64,000 bases of DNA from Pseudomonas benzenivorans. GTDB lineage: Bacteria; Pseudomonadota; Gammaproteobacteria; Pseudomonadales; Pseudomonadaceae. Below are positions 62,875-64,000 of the stretch, piece by piece. The stretch's first letter is position 1. Every line of letters begins with the position of its first letter. Location of the stretch: contig NZ_CP073346.1 in assembly GCF_024397895.1 (NCBI RefSeq), positions 2,294,001 through 2,358,000 of the forward strand. The letters run 5' to 3'. The notes below the pieces were generated by a model. The model did no database searches. It was not told the DNA's origin and saw only the letters and a list, made by a program, of their open reading frames with translations. The position numbers were made by a program, and so were the translations under genes.

Positions 62875-64000
62875 ATGCAGCGGCTTTATCGCAAACGCGT
62901 CATTGTCGGCGTTGGAGGTGGCATTGCCGCCTACAAGAGCGCCGAACTGGTTCGCCGGCTCAAGGATCAGGGCGCCGAAGTACGGGTGGTGATGACCCAG
63001 GGCGGACGCGAGTTCATCACCCCGCTGACCCTGCAGGCCCTATCCGGCCATCCGGTGCACCTGGACCTGCTCGATCCCGCCGCCGAGGCCGCCATGGGGC
63101 ATATCGAGCTGGCCCGCTGGGCCGACCTGGTGCTGGTCGCCCCGGCCACCGCCGACCTGATGGCGCGCCTGGCCCAGGGCGTGGCCGATGACCTGCTGAC
63201 CACCCTGGTGCTGGCCACCGACGCCACGGTCGCCCTGGCGCCGGCGATGAACCAGGCCATGTGGCGCGATCCGGCGACCCAGGCCAATGCCCAATTGCTG
63301 GCCGAGCGCGGCCTGCGCCTGTTCGGCCCGGCCGCCGGCGAGCAGGCCTGCGGCGACGTCGGCCTCGGCCGCATGCTCGAGGCCGAGCAGCTGGCCCAGT
63401 GCGCCGCCGACTGCTTCGAGCGTCAGTCGCTGACCGGCCAGCACGTGCTGATCACCGCCGGACCGACCCAGGAAAACATCGACCCGGTGCGTTACATAAC
63501 CAACCACAGCTCGGGAAAGATGGGCTTCGCCCTGGCCGAGGCCGCTGCCGAAGCCGGCGCCAAGGTCACCCTGGTCAGCGGCCCGGTGCACCTGCCGACG
63601 CCGGAACGGGTCAACCGTATCGATGTGGTCAGCGCCCGCGACATGCTCGCCGCCTGCGAGGCGGCGATGCCCTGCGACGTGCTGATCGCCGCCGCCGCGG
63701 TCGCCGACTACCGCCCGGAAGTGGTAGCTCCGCACAAACTTAAGAAAGACCCCAGCAGCGGCGACGGCCTGCTCCTGCAGATGGTGCGCAACCCGGATAT
63801 CCTCGCCACCCTGGCCCAGCGCAGCGACCGGCCGTTCAGCGTCGGCTTCGCCGCCGAGACCGAGAACCTGCTGGAGTACGCCTCGCGCAAGCTCAAGGAC
63901 AAGAATCTCGACCTGATCGTCGCCAATGATGTGGCCAACCCGAGCATCGGCTTCAACAGCGAGGACAACGCCATCACCATCATCGACCGCGAGCTGCAGC
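62875..64000 (+). CDS. coaBC: Bifunctional CoaBC (partial, cut by window end)
   Basis: Phosphopantothenoylcysteine decarboxylase/synthetase. The CoaC half begins [19 protein letters not shown] with the flavin motifs [14 protein letters not shown] and [11 protein letters not shown]; the CoaB half starts with [22 protein letters not shown]. The window ends 375 codons in (full length about 400), so the C-terminus is missing. It makes 4'-phosphopantetheine for coenzyme A. Confidence 0.94.
   Translation, partial: MQRLYRKRVIVGVGGGIAAYKSAELVRRLKDQGAEVRVVMTQGGREFITPLTLQALSGHPVHLDLLDPAAEAAMGHIELARWADLVLVAPATADLMARLAQGVADDLLTTLVLATDATVALAPAMNQAMWRDPATQANAQLLAERGLRLFGPAAGEQACGDVGLGRMLEAEQLAQCAADCFERQSLTGQHVLITAGPTQENIDPVRYITNHSSGKMGFALAEAAAEAGAKVTLVSGPVHLPTPERVNRIDVVSARDMLAACEAAMPCDVLIAAAAVADYRPEVVAPHKLKKDPSSGDGLLLQMVRNPDILATLAQRSDRPFSVGFAAETENLLEYASRKLKDKNLDLIVANDVANPSIGFNSEDNAITIIDRELQ

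Overview
The window is a piece of a high-GC gammaproteobacterial chromosome, almost certainly a Pseudomonas. The gene order algP / algQ / dsbH / hemY-hemX-hemD-hemC / algR-algZ / argH, then cyaA / rnk / cyaY / lptM-lysA-dapF-DUF484-xerC-HAD / sutA / amt-glnK / ubiK / comM / LysR-MATE / GGDEF-EAL / rep / xpt / cytochrome c5 / pauR / dadX-dadA-dadR / pauB / kauB / aminotransferase / cupin / rpmG-rpmB / radC / coaBC matches, from memory, the P. aeruginosa PAO1 backbone around PA5250-PA5320. I see no prophage, insertion sequence, CRISPR array, rRNA or tRNA. Most of the window is core genome and the novelty lies in local rearrangements.

Region 1 (1-14.3 kb): a short-chain dehydrogenase, a LysE exporter, a TerC-MscS-ABC-F cluster, the histone-like AlgP, the anti-sigma factor AlgQ, DsbH, the heme operon hemCDXY, and the AlgZ/AlgR two-component pair. 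Region 2 (14.5-24.2 kb): argH, then accessory genes (an HxlR-type regulator with an SCP2-like tail divergent from a nitrilase and a GFA-fold protein; a GH114-type lipoprotein; a stand-alone CheX), then small conserved genes, class I adenylate cyclase and a Gly/Cys-tailed protein. Region 3 (24.2-35.1 kb): rnk, the frataxin gene, the lptM-lysA-dapF-DUF484-xerC-HAD operon, sutA, the ammonium genes, ubiK and comM.

Region 4 (35.1-46.6 kb): LysR/MATE pair, two tandem paralogous GGDEF-EAL proteins, Rep helicase, xanthine phosphoribosyltransferase, an acetyl-CoA hydrolase/transferase and cytochrome c5. Region 5 (46.7-60.2 kb): amino acid and polyamine catabolism. PauR (repressor), DadX/DadA/DadR (D/L-alanine), a LysE/LysR pair, a PauB-like oxidase, a KauB-type aldehyde dehydrogenase and an omega-aminotransferase together could oxidise glutamylated polyamines to glutamylated aminobutyrate and use alanine. 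Region 6 (60.3-64 kb): haloalkane dehalogenase, rpmG-rpmB, radC and coaBC, cut by the window end.

The most notable points are apparent deletion scars. A MocR-type gene has lost its DNA-binding domain directly behind pauB. About 14 codons of a RidA-like gene remain between dadA and dadX. A 76-codon ORF resembling only the leader and first helix of AmtB sits between glnK and the amt gene. Other points are a duplicated c-di-GMP gene, a nitrilase/GFA/HxlR cluster, and several hairpins placed where they could control rnk or rpmB. I found no convincing wholly new system.
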